Part shown: positions 53,901 to 61,812 of the stretch, one piece after another
Layout: the number at the start of each line of letters is the position of its first letter
Numbering within the stretch: the first letter of the stretch is position 1
Source of the DNA: Paraburkholderia flagellata
GTDB taxonomy: Bacteria > Pseudomonadota > Gammaproteobacteria > Burkholderiales > Burkholderiaceae
DNA length: 64,000 nt
NCBI RefSeq assembly: GCF_021390645.1
Contig: NZ_JAJEJT010000002.1
Span: 1,054,001-1,118,000 of the forward strand
Direction: 5' to 3'
The notes under the pieces: model-generated
The model's input: only the letters and a program-made list of their open reading frames with translations
What the model was told of the DNA's origin: nothing
The model's database searches: none
Position numbers and translations under genes: made by a program

Positions 53901-54250
53901 TGGCCGAGGCAATCGCGGCTTGCGAAACGTCGGACGAACGGTATCACGAGGCCGAGTTGTATCGGCTCAAAGGTGCGTTGTCGCAGCTTCCAGCAGGGCT
54001 TTCGAGCATCGCAGCCGCGGACCGCGATGCGGCGCAGGGGAGTTTCAACCAAGCCATCGCAATCGCTCGCCGCCGAGGTGCCAGATCGCTCGAACTGCGC
54101 GCGGCGTTGAGCCTGGCGCAGCTTCATACGGAAGTGGGAAGCACGCGTGCAGCCCGGGAAATACTCGCCTCTGTTTATGAATCATTCACCGAGGGGTTCG
54201 AAACGGCAGACTTGCGAGAAGCCCGTCAATTGCTTGACGCGCCCGTATAG
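50918..54250 (+). CDS. zinc-ribbon / class III cyclase / AAA ATPase / TPR protein
   Basis: Very large regulatory protein of 1110 residues. N-terminal zinc ribbon (C3-x2-C6 and C17-x2-C20), then a class III nucleotide-cyclase domain at about 62-245. Both metal-binding Asp are present (ALFADMAGS and LLGDGILALFG), and the transition-state Asn/Arg appear in VGNTIHIASRME. An AAA/STAND-type ATPase follows: Walker A GEAGVGKSR near residue 293, then LVFEDLQWLDSETQ as Walker B. The C-terminal half is TPR-like helical repeats. The architecture is that of the 'adenylate/guanylate cyclase domain plus predicted ATPase' family, whose function is mostly unknown. AGGGG ribosome binding site. No partner gene is apparent. 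Confidence 0.88.
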   Translation: MRCTNCGFECREGARFCEQCGTQVADTASLPSPVDYTPSHLAEQIHAAQAALEARGKAVSERKTITALFADMAGSTALIYGLDPEEAHGLIAPVIELMMEAVHHYEGFVAKLLGDGILALFGAPIAHEDHPQRSLYAALRMQQAMRRHSDRIRLERGIPLQIRVGVHTGEVLMRSIHKNDLQADYDPVGNTIHIASRMEAIATPASILVSQSTYRLTEGYFEFKALGQTQVKGVAEPLAVYEVQGPGVLRTRLQVAERRGLARFVGRAPELATLRGALDATRARRCSIVGVVGEAGVGKSRLFHEFKRSALKGCLVVETFSVSHGKSFAYLPLIELLKNYFQITSEDDERRSREKVTGRVLSLERNLEDGVPYLLHLLAVGETSPALAQMDSQIRRDRTFEAITQLFVRESANEPVVLVFEDLQWLDSETQAFLAYLIERVSSAHLLLLLNYRPEYQHDWGDRSGYTQLALEPLDRADAQGLISALVGDDRTLSGVKQHVLDKTEGNPFFIEEVVQTLAEEHVLVGEPGHYRMEAAPVALHIPTTVQGVLAARIDRLHAADKALLQTLAVIGKTFPANLVQYVVDLPDDDLHASLSRLEAGEFIYEQPAFPDVEYGFKHALTQEVAGSSMLAERRRLLHERIGQAIETLFHTRLKEYWNELAHHYSLSGNVPKAVEYLHSAGQQASQRSANAEALRQLGMALDLLSGLPETPERADRELALRLAIGPVLMAARGWASRDVEANYSRALDLCRLAGRTLHLFRVQSGLRMFYQLSAEYKTAKEIAERMLALAEHADNPTQVMEAHYLLGMSLFRLGELPSAHAYLAGLAKSSALQDAGQLDEEIFAHGRDPRSVGEGSLGLVLWHMGYPDAALRHAEQAINRARSIHDLVSLGQTLIFKAELHQLRREAAQTRACAEAAIALATEQGFPMILAWATMLHGWALSEAGEKEEGIAQVRRGLADYEATGARLGRSYFLALLAETYARAGLREPGQHALAEAIAACETSDERYHEAELYRLKGALSQLPAGLSSIAAADRDAAQGSFNQAIAIARRRGARSLELRAALSLAQLHTEVGSTRAAREILASVYESFTEGFETADLREARQLLDAPV

Positions 54251-54306
54251 AGCATGAATCGGTAGTCACGTGTGTCGGCGCTTCGGCGCGGCATCTCTGG
54301 AAAGCA

Positions 54307-54344
54307 CATAGGCAGGCCGACACCGAAGCGTCCGCCTGCCTATG
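54307..54344. terminator. bidirectional hairpin between cyclase and porin genes
   Basis: Perfect 11-bp arms CATAGGCAGGC (54307-54317) and GCCTGCCTATG (54334-54344) with a 16-base loop, between two convergent genes. On the minus strand it is followed by TGCTTTCC, a poor U-run. Best read as a shared terminator. Confidence 0.6.
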
Positions 54345-54419
54345 CCGGTTCACCGTTTGCGCGGCGATCAGATTTCGCGCGACCGTCCCGCTACAGGCGA
54401 CGGATCATGCGTGGCCGCC

Positions 54420-55553
54420 TTAGAAGCGATGGCGGATACCCACGGTCGCCACGGCTTGCGAGTTCGAATCCGACGCGGAAACTCCCATGATGTCCGCGTG
54501 AATCTTGCCCTCGCCATCCACGACACGCTGATACGCGGCTTCGGCGTAGAGGTCGGTGCGCTTCGAAAGCGCGTAATCGCCTTGCAACGTGAACTGATGG
54601 AACTTCGGATTCACGCCTTCCAGGCTCGCATCCGTGTACGTGTAAGCACCCGACACTGTGAACGCAGGCGTAAACGCGTAGCGGCCGTTGATTTCGTAGT
54701 TGGTAAAGCGCGCACTGTTGCCAGCGAGCGAAGTCGTCGCACCCGCGTTCGCAGAGTTGATAGCCGTGAGATTGCTCAACTGCGTCTGCGTGAACACGAA
54801 ACCCACGTTGGCCGCGCCGAAGGCGTAGTTCAGGCCCGCGCCGTACGTGCGCTGACGCGAAGCGGAGAAGGTGGCGTCGTCACTGACCGCGCCGCTGCTG
54901 TTGATGCTCGAACCCGCGTTGTTCAACTGGAGATAGCCCGCACCCGCCTTGAGGCCGCCGAACGAGTACGTGGCGCCGAGGCTGTATGCGCGGTTATTCG
55001 CGAAGCCGCCTGCGGCGTTCGAGAAGCCGTACAGCGCATTGAACTTGAGGCCGCCGTAGTTCACGCTCTGGTACTTGAGCGAATTGCTCACGCGGAACGA
55101 GTTATTGAGGTTGTCGTTGTCGTACGGGTGCGCGGCGAGCGTGCCACCGTACTGCGTGCCGTTCAGCGACAGCCCGCCCAGGTTGTCGACCACGCTGTCG
55201 TACTGACGACCCAGCGTGACCGCGCCGGCCTGGTCGCTCGAAAGGCCCACGAACGCCTGGCGGCCGAACATGCGGCTGTTCTGCTTCGCCGCGCCGGTCG
55301 AAATGCTGAAGCCGCTCTCGAGCACGAAGATCGTTTTGAGGCCGCCGCCCAGGTCTTCGCTACCGCGCAGCCCCCAACGGTTGCCGTTGAGCGCGCCGCT
55401 TGACTGCTGCACGTTCGAGCTGCCCGACTGGTTGCTCGTGTACAAGACGCCAGCGTCGATCAATCCGTAAAGCGTAACCGAGCTTTGTGCGTGTGCCACG
55501 CTGGCGAAAGATGCAGCGGCGACTGCGAGAGCGGATAGGGTGTTCTTTTTCAT
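54420..55553 (-). CDS. outer-membrane porin (Burkholderiales OmpC-type)
   Basis: General porin of 377 residues. Signal peptide MKKNTLSALAVAAASFASVAHA before QSSVTLYG; GGAG ribosome binding site supports ATG 55553. Mature blocks: GNRWGLRGSEDLGGGLKTIFVLESGF, MFGRQAFVGLSSDQAG, and the aromatic end VGIRHRF. Second porin of the window, clearly shorter than 31850-33079. A 32-bp palindrome lies 75 bp upstream of its start, so its transcription is probably tightly regulated. Confidence 0.95.
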   Translation of the reverse strand: MKKNTLSALAVAAASFASVAHAQSSVTLYGLIDAGVLYTSNQSGSSNVQQSSGALNGNRWGLRGSEDLGGGLKTIFVLESGFSISTGAAKQNSRMFGRQAFVGLSSDQAGAVTLGRQYDSVVDNLGGLSLNGTQYGGTLAAHPYDNDNLNNSFRVSNSLKYQSVNYGGLKFNALYGFSNAAGGFANNRAYSLGATYSFGGLKAGAGYLQLNNAGSSINSSGAVSDDATFSASRQRTYGAGLNYAFGAANVGFVFTQTQLSNLTAINSANAGATTSLAGNSARFTNYEINGRYAFTPAFTVSGAYTYTDASLEGVNPKFHQFTLQGDYALSKRTDLYAEAAYQRVVDGEGKIHADIMGVSASDSNSQAVATVGIRHRF

Positions 55554-55627
55554 CGTTACTCCATTGCTTTGATTTTCGCTCGAAAGCGAGCGAGCGCGGA
55601 GCATAACGCGATATATGGAGTGAACTT

Positions 55628-55659
55628 CAGTAATTGTGGCATGCATGCCACGATTACTG
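55628..55659. promoter_or_regulatory. 32-bp near-perfect palindrome upstream of porin
   Basis: Left half CAGTAATtGTGGCATG, right half CATGCCACgATTACTG; only the pair 55635/55652 fails to match. The 16-bp core (55636-55651) is perfect. It lies 75 bp upstream of the porin ATG in AT-rich DNA, the position of an operator or activator site for a dimeric regulator. No recognised family consensus fits. Confidence 0.7.
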
Positions 55660-56004
55660 GCTAACATTGCCTTACCTATTCCGGCTTGTTACGTCTTCAC
55701 CGCGATAAGTCAAAATATCCGGTAAAACAAGGGTGTTCTGCAACACCTACGCTGTTGGTGAAACGCCTTATTTTTATTATTTCGATGGTCATTTCGAGAA
55801 ATACTCGACGAGTAATATAATGAATTATTACAGCAAATGAATAACGCGAAGAAATACATGTTATTCAACGAATCGAATTGACTGAACTGATCCTTATTGC
55901 GATTCCCAGCGACGGGGCGTGACGAAATGGGCCGAGCGCGGCAGAGGTAAAACCCCGCCTTGCGTACTCATCCATGCCTCCGGGCGCGAGCGCCTCGCGT
56001 TCCC
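55660..56004. other. AT-rich intergenic DNA without a gene
   Basis: 345 bp, markedly more AT-rich than the window (runs such as 55765-55845). I see no coding frame with sensible codon use, no hairpin plus U-run and no known motif. It may contain the upstream part of the porin promoter. Confidence 0.5.
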
Positions 56005-56250
56005 ATGCCTGACGCGATCGTTGCGCCGCTCGCCCAGGCGAAGCAGCAGATCTCCCCCGGCCGCATCGAGGCCACGGTGCACGACCTGCAATCGATCCTG
56101 CAGACGAATCCCGACCACGCCGAAGCGCTGCACGGCGCAGCCATATCGCTCATGCAACTGGAGGAGCCAAGGCTGCTCGCCTATCCTGGCCGCCTGGCGC
56201 GTCGCTATCCGAACGCTGCTTTGGCCTGTTGGCGATTGCCCAACACCGCT
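56005..56250 (+). pseudogene. possible remnant of a TPR protein
   Basis: From ATG 56005 the frame reads MPDAIVAPLAQAKQQISPGR and then a TPR-like helix pair (LQSILQTNPDHAEALHGAAI). Such starts are common in TPR glycosyltransferase-type proteins. After about 60-80 residues the resemblance stops and the frame continues into Arg/Cys-rich sequence that looks non-coding. I read it as a truncated, decayed 5' fragment. Low confidence. Confidence 0.35.
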
Positions 56251-56484
56251 TGTCCAGGTGATGGTCGCGCCCAAACTCGCATCGTCGCGATGCACGCTGG
56301 GATGGGCTCTACGCGGATCGCGCCCGGATGGCATGCCCCCTGCATAGTGTGCCGCGAGTCGCTATCGCGCCCCTGCTGGCGTGCATGGCGACGGCATGCC
56401 GGAGAACTCCGTTGGCGAGCGCCGCTGCCACGGTTGAGAGTCCGACGACCTATGAAATGCAGAGGCGTAACCGCGGAGGCTGAC

Positions 56485-56691
56485 GTGGACCAAACGTGGC
56501 TGGGTATGGCTGCCGGCACGATCGTGCTTGTTGTCGCTGTGGTTGGCGTGGTGGCGCACTACCTTCGTGAGCGTAGGAGGGCAGATTTTCTGCGCAACTT
56601 CGATCACCACGAATGGTGGCAACGGAAGCACGGAGCAGCCTGTCCATCAAGCAGGACGCTGCGAGCAAACAAATACAACGCCTGGAAATGA
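56485..56691 (+). CDS. small single-pass membrane protein, 68 aa
   Basis: GTG 56485 is preceded at ideal spacing by GGAGG. The product begins MDQTWLGMAAGTIVLVVAVV and continues as one transmembrane helix (about residues 7-26), then a basic cytoplasmic-type segment (LRERRRADFLRNFDHHEWW) and a polar tail. By the positive-inside rule the C-terminus is cytoplasmic. No family recognised. Confidence 0.5.
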   Translation: MDQTWLGMAAGTIVLVVAVVGVVAHYLRERRRADFLRNFDHHEWWQRKHGAACPSSRTLRANKYNAWK

Positions 56692-56716
56692 AACCGATAC
56701 AGGAGGAAACAGCGAA

Positions 56717-56776
56717 GTGAAGCGGCTTGTTTGTGCGGACAAGAAGGCTCGCCGCACCCCATGTGGCAATCGTTAG
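56717..56776 (+). CDS. possible 19-aa microprotein
   Basis: A full AGGAGG at 56701-56706 lies ten bases before GTG 56717, opening a 19-codon frame (MKRLVCADKKARRTPCGNR). The product would be strongly basic with two Cys. The ribosome binding site is the only support; it could instead belong to a leader for the DUF4148 gene 12 bp downstream. Confidence 0.2.
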   Translation: MKRLVCADKKARRTPCGNR

Positions 56777-56788
56777 AGGAAGCTCACC

Positions 56789-57094
56789 ATGAAATCCCTT
56801 GGTAAAACATTCGTCATCCTTATCATCGCGTCGGCTCCGGTTGTTTCGTTCGCGCAATCGAACTCTGCCGTGACTCCTGAGCAGGTCCGCGCGGAGCTCG
56901 AGCAGCTGGAACAGGCCGGCTACCACCCTGGTGACGGCGACAACACGAACTATCCAGCCGATATTCAGGCTGCCGAAGCGCGCGTGGCAGCGCAGAATGG
57001 CGGGAGCAGCTACGGCGGGATGGTTAGCGGCGGGTCGGCGTCTGGCGCGCCCACGGCCGGTGACAGCATGAAGCCGATTTACTTCGGTCAGTAA
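56789..57094 (+). CDS. DUF4148 secreted protein
   Basis: Small exported protein of 101 residues typical of Burkholderiaceae. Signal peptide MKSLGKTFVILIIASAPVVS with cleavage near SFA|QS; the mature part has the DUF4148 core (SAVTPEQVRAELEQLEQAGY, DNTNYPADIQAAEARVAAQN) and a Gly/Ser-rich tail. AGAGGAAG ribosome binding site. Function unknown; members are often abundant and stress-regulated. Terminated by a hairpin at 57112. Confidence 0.85.
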   Translation: MKSLGKTFVILIIASAPVVSFAQSNSAVTPEQVRAELEQLEQAGYHPGDGDNTNYPADIQAAEARVAAQNGGSSYGGMVSGGSASGAPTAGDSMKPIYFGQ

Positions 57095-57111
57095 GACATT
57101 GCGATGAAGAG

Positions 57112-57139
57112 GCCCTTCCTCCGGATGGAGGGGGGCTTT
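57112..57139 (+). terminator. terminator after the DUF4148 gene
   Basis: GC-rich hairpin with left arm CCCTTCCTCC and right arm GGAGGGGGG around a GGAT loop (two G-U pairs), followed by TTTG. It lies 18 bp after the stop. Confidence 0.65.
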
Positions 57140-57285
57140 GTTCGGGTTCGTCACCCGCAGCGAAATGAGGGCCGGACTTTCAAACCCATTGCAAGAAACC
57201 GGAAAAGTTGCGAGGATTTTGGCTTGCCCGGGCACGCGAAATGCGCAGAACCTTGAAAACGTTTACTTCCCGCTCATTGACTGAC

Positions 57286-57762
57286 ATGTGGTCTATGACG
57301 CCATCACCCCGCTATGCGGCAGTGTTCGCAATCTGCGCCTTATTTACAGCTTGCGGACAGATCGCCCCCAAACAGGCTGCCTGCGGCGTTGATTCCTGTC
57401 GCACGCGGCACGAGATGGTGCAATCCGGCGAGGCTTCGTGGTATGCGGAAAAATTCCAGGGGCGTCAGACCGCAAACGGAGAACGCTTTGATCCCGGCGC
57501 ACTGACGGCTGCGCACCGGACATTGCCGCTCGGCAGCTATGTGCGCGTCAAATCATTGGCGACTGGAAAGTCGGTTGTCGTGCGCATCAACGATCGCGGC
57601 CCCTACGTCAAAGGCCGGATCATCGATCTCTCCTATGCCGCGGCGAAGACCCTGGGTTTGACAGACGCGCGGTCGATGCAAGTGCAGATCGAACGTGTGG
57701 GAAACAAGGCGAACGCACGGACAGAAGCGGACGGCGGCGGAGTCTTGACGACAGAACGGTGA
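57286..57762 (+). CDS. RlpA-like septal lipoprotein, second copy
   Basis: RlpA-family lipoprotein of about 158 residues. Signal AAVFAICALF with lipobox FTA|C, short Cys-containing linker (CGVDSC), then the DPBB domain ([60 protein letters not shown]). The catalytic Glu and Asp positions are kept; no SPOR domain. Start is uncertain: ATG 57286, ATG 57295 or ATG 57241, none with a clear ribosome binding site. Paralogue of 1183-1734. Follows the DUF4148 gene after a terminator, so it probably has its own promoter. Confidence 0.82.
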   Translation: MWSMTPSPRYAAVFAICALFTACGQIAPKQAACGVDSCRTRHEMVQSGEASWYAEKFQGRQTANGERFDPGALTAAHRTLPLGSYVRVKSLATGKSVVVRINDRGPYVKGRIIDLSYAAAKTLGLTDARSMQVQIERVGNKANARTEADGGGVLTTER

Positions 57763-57846
57763 AATGAGGCGTGGTCCGCGTCACGCCACGCTCCTGCCGC
57801 GAAATCCTCGACGCCGCTCCCTTGAAGCTGCAAAAAACCCGCTGCG

Positions 57847-59151
57847 TCATCCGGTAGTTTGAGCGGCGTTTGCGCTGCTCTGCCTGAAATGGCTCGGCTT
57901 CAGCGCCATGACGGCTACGAGACTGAGCGCGATGCCGATCATCACGTAGAGCACCGGCGCCAGCGGCGAGCCCGTGAGCGCGATGAGCCACGTCACGAAG
58001 GTCTGTGCAAAGCCGCCGAAAATCAGGACAACGACATTATTGACCACGGCGAGCGACGTCGCGCGCGTACGCTTGGGGAACATCTCGGCAAGCGTCGTGC
58101 AATAGACGCCAAGGAAGGACGCGCTCAGCACGCCGATCACGATCTGCGTAAGCAGGAGCCGGGGAACCGACGGCGCCGCCACGACCCACGCATAGAGCGG
58201 ATAGACCGCAACCAGGTACGCGCCCAGCGAGCCGACCAGCAGTGTCTTGCGGTCGTAGCGGTCGGATAGCGCGCCCGCGATCGGGGTGACGATCAGCATG
58301 ACGATGGCCGCGATCATCTGCACCATGAAGCTTTCCGAAACGGGCAGTTTGAGAATCTGCTTCGCGTAGGTGACGGTGTAGCCGAACGTAACGTAAAACG
58401 TCACGGTGCTCGCCACCACCATGCCCATACCGATCAGATAGTCCGACAATCCGCGCTTGACAGCGGCCGCCTCCGTCGCCCGGGCGCGCGGCGCTGCGTG
58501 GATGCGTGCGTAGGTTTCGCTTGCGTGGCGGCGCAGGTAGACAGTCAGCGGCGCAATGAGTAGCCCCACCGCGAATGGGATGCGCCAGGCGCCCGCGAGC
58601 TGCTGCTCGGGCGTGAACGCCTGCGTGACCACCATGCCGAGCGCGGCGCCCAGCATCGTCGACATGAGTTGTCCGCTCATCTGCCACGATCCGTAAAATC
58701 CGGTGCGATTCGGGGGCGCCAGTTCGATCAGGAATGCCGTCGAAGTGCCGAACTCACCGCCTATCGAGAATCCTTGCAGGAGCCGGGCCGCGAGCATGAG
58801 CAGCGGCGCCGCGAGACCGGCCGTCGCATAGGTCGGCGCGAAGGTCATGATCGCGGCGGCAAGCGCCATGATGCCCATGCCGAGCGTCATGGCGGCCTTG
58901 CGGCCATACGTATCGCCGTACAGGCCGAGCAACACGCCGCCCACGGGCCGCATGAAAAAGCCCGCGCCGAAGAGGGCCGTGGTCAGCAGGATGGCGTTCA
59001 GATCCGCACCCGCTCCGCCGTGCGAGGCCGGAAAAAACAGCTTGCTGATGATCGGCGTCATCGCTGCGAAGATGGTGAAATCGAACCACTCCATCGCATT
59101 GGCCAGCACGGCGGCCACGATTACAGGCTTGATGCCTGGTTGAGTTTCCAT
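57847..59151 (-). CDS. MFS transporter, metabolite:H+ symporter (MHS) family
   Basis: Twelve-helix major-facilitator protein of 434 residues. Family features: N-terminal MEWFDFTIFAAMTPIISKLFF, loop 2-3 motif YGDTYGRKAAM, the GFSIGGEFGTSTAFLIEL block and loop 8-9 LSDRYDRKTLLV. MHS members carry shikimate, alpha-ketoglutarate, citrate, proline/betaine and similar solutes; ligand not predictable. Last gene of the LysR-led operon, 47 bp after the AhpD-like gene, so it likely imports the substrate of the upstream monooxygenase. Confidence 0.9.
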   Translation of the reverse strand: METQPGIKPVIVAAVLANAMEWFDFTIFAAMTPIISKLFFPASHGGAGADLNAILLTTALFGAGFFMRPVGGVLLGLYGDTYGRKAAMTLGMGIMALAAAIMTFAPTYATAGLAAPLLMLAARLLQGFSIGGEFGTSTAFLIELAPPNRTGFYGSWQMSGQLMSTMLGAALGMVVTQAFTPEQQLAGAWRIPFAVGLLIAPLTVYLRRHASETYARIHAAPRARATEAAAVKRGLSDYLIGMGMVVASTVTFYVTFGYTVTYAKQILKLPVSESFMVQMIAAIVMLIVTPIAGALSDRYDRKTLLVGSLGAYLVAVYPLYAWVVAAPSVPRLLLTQIVIGVLSASFLGVYCTTLAEMFPKRTRATSLAVVNNVVVLIFGGFAQTFVTWLIALTGSPLAPVLYVMIGIALSLVAVMALKPSHFRQSSANAAQTTG

Positions 59152-59198
59152 CGGCTATCCCCGGGTATGGGTTGAAGGGCGGTCCAGCATGGTTCTGG

Positions 59199-59798
59199 TC
59201 AGGCGGCGGGCGCCGGCTCGGGAAACACGGGTTCGCCGAGATTGAGCATCAGCCGGTTTGCCCACGCGAAAATGGCGATCGAATGGATCAGGTCGAGAAT
59301 TTCAGCATCCGTAAGACCGGCCTCGCGCAATTCGCGCAACTGGCCTGCCTCGATCTCGTTCGGGTGCTCGGTCAGCGCAGCCGAGAAGCGCGCGATCGCC
59401 TCTTCGCGCTTTGTCGTGCCGGCGCTGTGAGGATCGGCAAACACCTGGCGGATAACATCGTTGCGCTTGGCGAGCTGCTCGAAACGCTGGGCATGAACCG
59501 ACGCGCAATACACACAGCCGTTGAGCCGCGAGACAACCGTGGTCGAAAGTTCCCGTTCCGCGCGAGGCAAGCCACCGGGCGCGTACATGATCGCGTTGAA
59601 CGCGGCGGAGCGCTGCCGCAGGATTGCGGGTTGATGGACCAGAAATCGGTAGTAGTCCGAGACTTTTGCCTTGGGATGGCTTTCTTCGAGAACGGCGATC
59701 TGATCCGTCGTGGCATGGTCGAGGTCGACAACGTCGAGCCACGCATCCCATTCAAGTGATTCGTTCGTGAAGCCGTGCGATCGGATGATGCCCGTCAT
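59199..59798 (-). CDS. AhpD-like peroxidase-related protein
   Basis: Alkylhydroperoxidase (AhpD/CMD) fold protein of 199 residues. The redox motif is complete: Cys95-x-x-Cys98 followed by His (NGCVYCASVHAQRF), with an upstream Glu in RAERELSTTVVSRL. It resembles the Avi_7169-type family that travels with a CMD protein like its neighbour. ATGA overlap with the upstream CMD gene shows translational coupling. Possible role: detoxifying peroxide released by uncoupled flavin monooxygenase turnover (inference). Confidence 0.85.
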   Translation of the reverse strand: MTGIIRSHGFTNESLEWDAWLDVVDLDHATTDQIAVLEESHPKAKVSDYYRFLVHQPAILRQRSAAFNAIMYAPGGLPRAERELSTTVVSRLNGCVYCASVHAQRFEQLAKRNDVIRQVFADPHSAGTTKREEAIARFSAALTEHPNEIEAGQLRELREAGLTDAEILDLIHSIAIFAWANRLMLNLGEPVFPEPAPAA

Positions 59799-60310
59799 GA
59801 TGAGCGCTCCAGCTGCTTGAGGGCTTGCAGACCCGCGACGAGGCGCGTCTGATACGACAGAAAGGCGATGAGTTGTGCGAGCGCGACGACGGCGGGCGTC
59901 GTCAGTCCGGCGGCGGGCAGCGTCTGCAGCGCGGCCTTGTCGCCAGCGACCGGATTTTCGATCAGCGTACGCGTGAACGCGAGGATCGCGCGCAGGCGCG
60001 GCGCAGACAGATCCTCCGGCGCACCCGTTGCCACAGCGGCGAGCGTCGCCGCATCGACCTCGTGTGCGGCCAGTTCGGCGCGGTAGTGGGCAACGAGCGC
60101 CGGGGAGGGGGCCAGTCGGCTCGCATAGAGCGCGACGAGTAACCGCTCGACGAGCGTGAGGCCGTCGAGTGCGGGATCGAACAGCGCGTCGTAGCTGCCC
60201 TGGGTCGCTTCCACCACCTTGGCGCGCTGGTGCCGCAATGCATGCGTGGCCGAGTCGGGCCCCAGGTCGGCGACGCGATCGATGATGTCGTCGTCAGTGT
60301 CGTATGTCAT
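59795..60310 (-). CDS. CMD-domain protein (Avi_7170-like)
   Basis: Carboxymuconolactone-decarboxylase-fold protein of 171 residues (start MTYDTDDDIIDRVADLG at ATG 60310). Helical, Ala/Leu-rich, with LVERLLVALYASRLAPSP and LSYQTRLVAGLQALKQL. It has no Cys, so unlike its AhpD neighbour it cannot run CxxC chemistry; it may be a structural partner. Coupled to the next gene by ATGA and 32 bp after the monooxygenase. Confidence 0.83.
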   Translation of the reverse strand: MTYDTDDDIIDRVADLGPDSATHALRHQRAKVVEATQGSYDALFDPALDGLTLVERLLVALYASRLAPSPALVAHYRAELAAHEVDAATLAAVATGAPEDLSAPRLRAILAFTRTLIENPVAGDKAALQTLPAAGLTTPAVVALAQLIAFLSYQTRLVAGLQALKQLERSS

Positions 60311-60342
60311 GGTCAATTCCGGAAGACTGCGGATTCACACGC

Positions 60343-61812
60343 TCATTTCGCCTCGCGCTCGGCGAGTGCCGGAGGCGGCGGCGCGGGCGTCCATTCGTCG
60401 CCTTCGACTTCCGGTTCGGCGAAAGTCGCCATGTTGGCGTAATGCAATTCGACATCCTCACGATAGAACGTCGCGGCAAGACCCTGTGCGAGCCGCTTCG
60501 CGCCTTCGCTGACGGCCGGGATGTCGCCCGACAGCGCGCCGTGCGAGAGCGTCGCGGGCGCGCAAAAGCAGTGAATGCGGTCGAGCCCGGGGCACGCGCC
60601 GGGCGTCCTTTCCTGAAACTCGAAGGCCGCTCCGAGATCGGGCGAATCGGCAAGCTCGATGTCATCGTCGCCTGCGGGCGGCGCGTAGCGGTCTTTCCAC
60701 GCACGCACGTGACGGGCGAACGACGCGAATTCCGGGCGGCTTGCCAGATCGATACGGAAGCCCGTTGCGAACACCAGGAAGTCCAGTACGAAGACACCCT
60801 TCGGTGTACTTACGTACAGTTCGTTGTCCACTTGCTCGATACCGGCGACTGGCGCGCCGAGGTTGAATCGCGCGTTGGCGTGGCGCGACACCCGCAGCGT
60901 ACTGCCGCGAGGCGGTGGCACCTGCTGCACGTTGATGTAGTGGCGGATGCGCCACTTCCAGTCGTCGGACAGCGCGACATGGCCGTGCGTGAGGCCCGGA
61001 TTGCCCGCGCCCTTGCCTTTGTTGATACGCGGGATGTCCGCGCGGCGAATCAGCAGATCAACCGAGGCCGCGCCCGCTTCGAGCGCGGTTGCCGCGCTAT
61101 CCATCGCCGACGCACCCGCGCCGATGACGCCGACCCGCTTGCCGCGCAGCGTGCCGTAGTCCATTACATCGGACGAGTGGGCATAGAAGCGGCGCGGCAG
61201 ATCACGCGCGAATGCAGGCACGGACGGGCCGCCCAGCCCGTCGCGGCCCGTCGCGAGGACGACGTGGCGCGCAAAGACGGTCTCGCTGCCGGCGAGGCTC
61301 GTGACAGACAGCGCGACGCCGCCGTCCGCGCGTGGCGTGATCGCGGTGACCCGGTGTTCGTTGCGCACATCGATATCGAGTACATCGCGATACCAGCGCA
61401 GATAGTCCATCCATTGCAGGCGCGGGATCTTGTCGAGCGCATCCCACGCCTCTACGCCGAACTGCGCTTCGAACCACGCGCGGAACGTGAGCGAGGGCAC
61501 GCCGAGCGCGGGGCCAGTGAGCTGCTTCGGAGAACGTAGTGTTTCCATGCGCGCCGTGGTGGCCCACGGGCCTTCGAAGCCGCGCGGCGACTGATCGTAG
61601 ATGACGGCGCCGATGCCGAGATGGTCGAGCGCGGCGGCCAGCGCAAGGCCCGCCATACCGCCGCCGACGATCGCCACGTTGATAACGGGGCGGCCGTCAA
61701 GGGTGCGTTCGGGTATCCAGCGCTTCGCGGGCAGTTCGAGCCACGCGAGATCCTCGCGCAGGCGGGCTTCGAGCGCGGCGAGACCTGCGGACGATGGGGT
61801 GGTCGGATTCAT
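60343..61812 (-). CDS. FAD/NAD(P)-dependent monooxygenase
   Basis: Flavoprotein monooxygenase of 489 residues in the FMO/BVMO-like group. FAD site IVGGGMAGLALAAAL near residue 50, second Rossmann site VGVIGAGASAMDSA near residue 215, and the FATGFRID block near the end. The BVMO FxGxxxHxxxW signature is not evident. The region between is normal in length and the C-terminal tail is Pro/Glu-rich. Its ATG overlaps the LysR stop by one base (TAATG), so regulator and enzyme are cotranslated. Substrate unknown; the operon's transporter suggests a small imported metabolite. Confidence 0.87.
   Translation of the reverse strand: MNPTTPSSAGLAALEARLREDLAWLELPAKRWIPERTLDGRPVINVAIVGGGMAGLALAAALDHLGIGAVIYDQSPRGFEGPWATTARMETLRSPKQLTGPALGVPSLTFRAWFEAQFGVEAWDALDKIPRLQWMDYLRWYRDVLDIDVRNEHRVTAITPRADGGVALSVTSLAGSETVFARHVVLATGRDGLGGPSVPAFARDLPRRFYAHSSDVMDYGTLRGKRVGVIGAGASAMDSAATALEAGAASVDLLIRRADIPRINKGKGAGNPGLTHGHVALSDDWKWRIRHYINVQQVPPPRGSTLRVSRHANARFNLGAPVAGIEQVDNELYVSTPKGVFVLDFLVFATGFRIDLASRPEFASFARHVRAWKDRYAPPAGDDDIELADSPDLGAAFEFQERTPGACPGLDRIHCFCAPATLSHGALSGDIPAVSEGAKRLAQGLAATFYREDVELHYANMATFAEPEVEGDEWTPAPPPPALAEREAK

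Noticed and set aside
55900..56480. Overlapping frames of 100-240 codons on both strands
   Set aside because: Only the first 60-80 residues from 56005 resemble a protein family; the rest looks non-coding.
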